Positions 43,799 through 46,969 of a DNA stretch of 46,969 bases are shown here, in pieces. The number at the start of each line of letters is the position of its first letter. The stretch's first letter is position 1. This DNA is from Sphingomonadales bacterium (GTDB lineage: Bacteria; Pseudomonadota; Alphaproteobacteria; Sphingomonadales; Sphingomonadaceae): NCBI GenBank assembly GCA_013297725.1, contig JAAFIB010000014.1, forward strand, positions 1 through 46,969, given 5' to 3'. Below the pieces are notes generated by a model, which was not told where the DNA came from, made no database searches, and saw only the letters and a program-made list of their open reading frames with translations. The position numbers and the translations under genes were made by a program.

Positions 43799-44743
43799 AT
43801 GACCAAAACCAAACTCGTCATGGCTGGCCTTGTCCGCCCGCTGATCGAACCCCGCTTGCCCGATTGGGTCGAGGCGCATTGGTATATGTCGAAGGAGGAA
43901 GGCCTCGCCCTTGCTCCTCAGGCTGAAATCGGCTGGTTCGATATGTATGACAAGGCCGATATGGCCGCCGTCATCAGCGCCGCGACCAGTATGAAATGGC
44001 TGAACTCGATCTATGCCGGCGTCGATGGCATGCCGCTAGCGCAGCTAAAAGCGCAGGGCTGTGTTGTGACGAATGGCGCGGGCATTAACGCGATCACCAT
44101 CGCCGAATATGTCGTCATGGGGATGCTGACGGTAGCCAAAGGCTATCGCGACGTTGTGCGGGCGCAGGAACGCCGCGAGTGGTTGCTCGACAGCCCCGGC
44201 AAGGTCGAGCTGTTCGGATCGAAAGCCCTGATCCTTGGCTATGGCGCGATCGGCAAGCTGATCGAGGAACGGCTTAAGGCGTTCAACGTCGATGTCACCG
44301 TTGTCCGCCGCACGCCAGCGCCGGGCGCTTTGACGCCAGACCAATGGCGCGCACAGCTGGGCGAGTTCGACTGGGTGATCCTAGCCGTACCTGCAACCGC
44401 AGAGACCGACGGCATGATCGGCGCAGACGAATTGAGTGCGATGAAGCCAAGCGCAGCCCTGATCAACATTGCCCGCGGTTCGGTCGTCGATCAGGATGCG
44501 TTGGTCACGGCATTGCAACAAAGACGGATTGCCGCTGCGTTTCTGGATGTCACGACGCCAGAGCCTTTGCCCGCCGACCATGTGTTGTGGTCGCTGGACA
44601 ATGCGCATATAACCATGCATCTGTCGGGCCGCGCGCAGGACAAGATGTTTGTGCGTTCGGCCGAGCGGTTCTTTGAAAATCTAGCGCGTTACCGCAACGG
44701 CGAACCGCTCTCACCGCTCGTCAACCTTGATTTGGGATATTGA
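43799..44743 (+). CDS. D-isomer-specific 2-hydroxyacid dehydrogenase family protein
   Basis: The 314-residue protein has the NAD-binding GYGAIGK motif (residues about 141-147) with a basic VVRR after the next strand, hinting at NADP use. The RGSVVDQDAL segment of the family is present. The catalytic region has INIARGSVVD and a late HLSGRAQDK in place of the common H-x-A-G histidine block. The substrate is unknown. Start at 43799 follows the repeat-derived ribosome site. It is 2 bp before the NTF2-like gene and starts a three-gene operon. Confidence 0.85.
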   Translation: MTKTKLVMAGLVRPLIEPRLPDWVEAHWYMSKEEGLALAPQAEIGWFDMYDKADMAAVISAATSMKWLNSIYAGVDGMPLAQLKAQGCVVTNGAGINAITIAEYVVMGMLTVAKGYRDVVRAQERREWLLDSPGKVELFGSKALILGYGAIGKLIEERLKAFNVDVTVVRRTPAPGALTPDQWRAQLGEFDWVILAVPATAETDGMIGADELSAMKPSAALINIARGSVVDQDALVTALQQRRIAAAFLDVTTPEPLPADHVLWSLDNAHITMHLSGRAQDKMFVRSAERFFENLARYRNGEPLSPLVNLDLGY

Positions 44744-44745
44744 TT

Positions 44746-45135
44746 ATGCCGCACAACCCAGCAGCAATCTGGCACACCGTTGCTCTGTCGCGCGATGTCG
44801 AGGCTATCTCTGCGATCCTGCACGATGATTGTGTATTTGAAAGTCCGGTTGTTCATACGCCGCAGCTGGGTAAAGCGATCACGGCGAAATATCTGGCGGC
44901 TGCGGGTCATACATTGGGCAACGCAGAGTTTGAATATGTTGGCGAATGGCACAGGGATAATTCTGCAATCCTTGAATTTACCACAGTGATTGATGGCATC
45001 GCGATCAATGGCATCGATATGATTTCGTGCGACGATGAAGGGCTGATTACCCATTTCAAAGTCATGGTCCGTCCGCTGAAGGCGGTAAACATGCTCCACC
45101 AGAAAATGGGTGAGATGCTGGCCAAGTTCGGATGA
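44746..45135 (+). CDS. NTF2/SnoaL-like fold protein
   Basis: The 129-residue protein has the layout of SnoaL-like proteins: a first helix (PAAIWHTVALSRDVEAISAI) and then the strand LHDDCVFESPVVHTPQLGKA. Late strands follow (SAILEFTTVIDGIAINGIDM and GLITHFKVMVRPLKAV). Such proteins may be isomerases, hydratases or ligand binders; no active-site pattern decides this. The ATG at 44746 is chosen over an upstream TTG at 44740. It overlaps the next gene by ATGA, so the two are translationally coupled. Confidence 0.8.
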   Translation: MPHNPAAIWHTVALSRDVEAISAILHDDCVFESPVVHTPQLGKAITAKYLAAAGHTLGNAEFEYVGEWHRDNSAILEFTTVIDGIAINGIDMISCDDEGLITHFKVMVRPLKAVNMLHQKMGEMLAKFG

Positions 45136-46283
45136 CGCTGAACAATTTCAACGTAGAGCTATTCCTGCGTGATTATTGGCAGCAAAAGCCGCTGCTTATC
45201 CGCAACGCCTTGGCGGAATGGAGCAATCCATTGGAGCCCGATGAACTGGCCGGATTGGCGTGTGAGCCAGAGGTGGAATCGCGGCTGGTCGTGGGCGCAC
45301 AGGGCAGCTGGGCGGTTGAACACGGCCCGCTGGCCGAGGCGCGCTTTGCCGCATTGGGGCAGGAACCATCGACTTTGCTGGTGCAGGCCGTCGACCATCA
45401 TGTGCCAGAGGTTGCCGCTTTGCTTGCGCCGTTCCGGTTTATTCCCAATTGGCGGATTGATGATGTCATGGTCAGCTATGCGACCGATGGCGGCGGCGTC
45501 GGGCCGCATTTCGACCAATATGACGTGTTCCTGATCCAAGGCCATGGGCGGCGCCGCTGGCGCGTGGGGCAGATGTGCAACGATAACAGCGCGTTATTGC
45601 CGCATGAGGAATTGCGCTTGCTTACAGAGTTTCATGCGACCGACGAATGGCTGCTGGAACCGGGCGATATCCTCTACGTCCCGCCGCGTATTGCGCATGA
45701 TGGCGTCGCGGTCGGCGATAATTGCATGACCTATTCCATCGGTTTTCGTGCGCCGTCGCGGCATGAGTTGATCACCAGCTTTGCCGATGATCTGGTCTCG
45801 GAGATGGAGGATGATGATCGTTACGCTGACCCCGGATTGGCGGCACAGACCAACCCCGGCGAAATTTCGGCCGCTGCGTTGGCGGCGTTGCATGAAATGG
45901 TCACGGAAAAACTCGCTGACCGAAACGCATTTGCAAAGTGGTTTGGCGCATTCAGCAGCACATCCAAATATCCCGAGATTGACTGGAAACCCCAAGAATC
46001 GGTTGAGGCAGCGCAGCTGCAATCATGGATCGCAAACGGTGAACCCCTAACCCGCAACCCCGCCAGCCGCTTTGCCTTTGTGCGGCAAGATGGCGGCGCA
46101 GTGTTGCTATTCGTGGACGGCGAATGTTTTGAAACTGCGGGCGAGGCCGCGGCATTTGCTGAGCTGCTGTGCGCACAGGATGCCATGATCGTTGATCCAG
46201 ACCTGATACAATCCGACACAACAATGACGCTGTTGGTGCAGCTATACAACCAAGGCAGCATCGCATTCTACCAAGAAGATTGA
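45132..46283 (+). CDS. RoxA/YcfD-like JmjC ribosomal oxygenase
   Basis: The 383-residue protein has a cupin-type JmjC domain with iron ligands H126, D128 (GPHFDQYDVF) and H189 (PPRIAHDGVA). The first 110 residues and the C-terminal domain after about 240 (winged-helix-like) fit YcfD, a 2-oxoglutarate oxygenase that hydroxylates an arginine of ribosomal protein L16. The N-terminus NNFNVELFLRDYWQQKPLLI is typical. It is last in the three-gene operon with ATGA overlap. The link to the dehydrogenase and the NTF2-like protein is unknown. Confidence 0.88.
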   Translation: MTLNNFNVELFLRDYWQQKPLLIRNALAEWSNPLEPDELAGLACEPEVESRLVVGAQGSWAVEHGPLAEARFAALGQEPSTLLVQAVDHHVPEVAALLAPFRFIPNWRIDDVMVSYATDGGGVGPHFDQYDVFLIQGHGRRRWRVGQMCNDNSALLPHEELRLLTEFHATDEWLLEPGDILYVPPRIAHDGVAVGDNCMTYSIGFRAPSRHELITSFADDLVSEMEDDDRYADPGLAAQTNPGEISAAALAALHEMVTEKLADRNAFAKWFGAFSSTSKYPEIDWKPQESVEAAQLQSWIANGEPLTRNPASRFAFVRQDGGAVLLFVDGECFETAGEAAAFAELLCAQDAMIVDPDLIQSDTTMTLLVQLYNQGSIAFYQED

Positions 46284-46284
46284 T

Positions 46285-46461
46285 GTGCGCACCAGGCTAA
46301 GCATCTGCATCAAAAAGGTGCGTTTTGCGACTAAGGCCGAGGCACTGGAGATTGCTGGGCATGCTGATGTCCCGCTCCATCCCTATCGTTGTGATCGGTG
46401 CTATCAATTCCACCTGACCAGCCGGACAAAGGGACGCCGGGTGGTGCGGCCCGTTGGCTAG
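46285..46461 (+). CDS. Small Cys protein (58 residues), putative zinc-binding
   Basis: A frame from GTG at 46285, 1 bp after the RoxA stop, to TAG at 46461 encodes 58 residues. The middle and C-terminal parts ([20 protein letters not shown], then [16 protein letters not shown]) resemble short sphingomonad proteins with a CxxC followed by a histidine (C-D-R-C-x3-H), a likely metal site. The first 11 codons are less protein-like, and a second GTG at 46318 could be the true start. It is convergent with the pseudouridine synthase and shares the CTAG of both stops. Conserved small proteins of this kind are of unknown function. Confidence 0.65.
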   Translation: MRTRLSICIKKVRFATKAEALEIAGHADVPLHPYRCDRCYQFHLTSRTKGRRVVRPVG

Positions 46462-46969
46462 ACTGGGATCTCCCGCCACTCCCCCTGCCCCAATCCTTCG
46501 GCATTCCAATCACCCACGGCCCAGCGCACTAGCCGCAAAGTCGGAAACCCCACCGCCGCTGTCATCCGGCGCACTTGGCGGTTGCGGCCTTCGCGGATGG
46601 TGAGTTGTAACCAGCTGTCGGGGATGCTTAGGCGAACACGGATGGGTGGGTCGCGTGGCCAGAGTTGCAGGTCGTCAATCCGTTTGGCGTCGGCTGGCAA
46701 AGTCAGCCCGTCTTTCAACATCACGCCTTTGCGCAATGCGGCCAGCGCATCATCCGTCACCTCACCCTCAACCTGCACCAGATAGGTTTTTGGCATCTTA
46801 AACTTCGGATCGGCAATCCGTGCCTGCAACCGGCCATCATCGGTCAGCAGCATCAACCCCTCGCTATCCATATCCAGCCGTCCCGCCGGATAGACGCCGG
46901 GGATGTCGATATAATCTGACAGCGTCGGACGCGGGGAACCCTCTGTGCCTTTATCCGTAAATTGCGGCA
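46458..46969 (-). CDS. RNA pseudouridine synthase of the RsuA/RluE type (5' end outside the window)
   Basis: The visible 3' part runs from the window end and encodes [20 protein letters not shown], then [20 protein letters not shown], which contains the catalytic aspartate of [24 protein letters not shown] and [20 protein letters not shown] follow. This is the family that forms pseudouridine in 16S or 23S rRNA. QFTD with PAGRLD is most like RluE (23S rRNA U2457), but the exact target is not decided by sequence. It ends overlapping the small Cys protein gene on the other strand. Confidence 0.88.
   Translation of the reverse strand, partial: PQFTDKGTEGSPRPTLSDYIDIPGVYPAGRLDMDSEGLMLLTDDGRLQARIADPKFKMPKTYLVQVEGEVTDDALAALRKGVMLKDGLTLPADAKRIDDLQLWPRDPPIRVRLSIPDSWLQLTIREGRNRQVRRMTAAVGFPTLRLVRWAVGDWNAEGLGQGEWREIPV

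Overview
The window is chromosomal DNA from an alphaproteobacterium, most probably a sphingomonad (Sphingopyxis/Sphingorhabdus-like). This rests on protein character, on GTTC-N7-GTTC LexA boxes of the alphaproteobacterial type, on a NasS/NasT-controlled nitrate operon, and on several long palindromic intergenic repeats of kinds common in that group. Base composition by eye is about 55-60% GC. I saw no tRNA, rRNA, CRISPR array, transposase or phage gene.

Layout. (1) 1-2876, minus strand: an ECF sigma factor, a von Willebrand (YfbK-type) lipoprotein and the start of a single-pass membrane protein. (2) 3073-8592, minus strand: the mutagenesis cassette imuA-imuB-dnaE2, with a LexA box embedded in its promoter. 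(3) 8694-22570, plus strand: a complete nitrate assimilation locus. A sigma-54-type promoter precedes nasT-nasS. A leader with an ANTAR-type hexaloop hairpin and an intrinsic terminator precedes nrtA, nrtB, a fused two-domain nrt ATPase, an outer-membrane barrel protein, nirB, nirD, nasA and cobA. NasS should sense nitrate and release NasT, which should then allow read-through of the leader. (4) 23012-25661: a second LexA box drives a radical-SAM DNA repair protein and a DUF4130-UdgX fusion, so two SOS units flank the nitrate locus. (5) 26014-27426: rpsF-rpsR-rplI with a structured leader and a strong terminator. (6) 27464-32301: assorted genes (DUF3060, a small membrane protein, folE, a transaldolase/FSA-type aldolase, an SDR, DUF2490, DUF4197). 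(7) 32358-40321: priA, a PBP1-type penicillin-binding protein, a membrane-tethered serine protease and cobT. (8) 40321-46969: a secreted orphan protein flanked by a duplication of the cobT 3' end, a Tyr-rich secreted protein, nitroreductase, cysS with a compositionally odd C-terminal part, then a 2-hydroxyacid dehydrogenase / NTF2-like / RoxA-like oxygenase operon, a tiny Cys protein and a partial RNA pseudouridine synthase.

The most notable points are these: both SOS promoters place the LexA box exactly 2 bp before an ATG, which suggests leaderless SOS mRNAs; the nas leader has recognisable ANTAR-type architecture; a 37-bp perfect inverted repeat sits inside the nirB-nirD junction; and the 3' end of cobT is repeated 526 bp downstream, around a low-GC gene, in a way that restores the same C-terminus.
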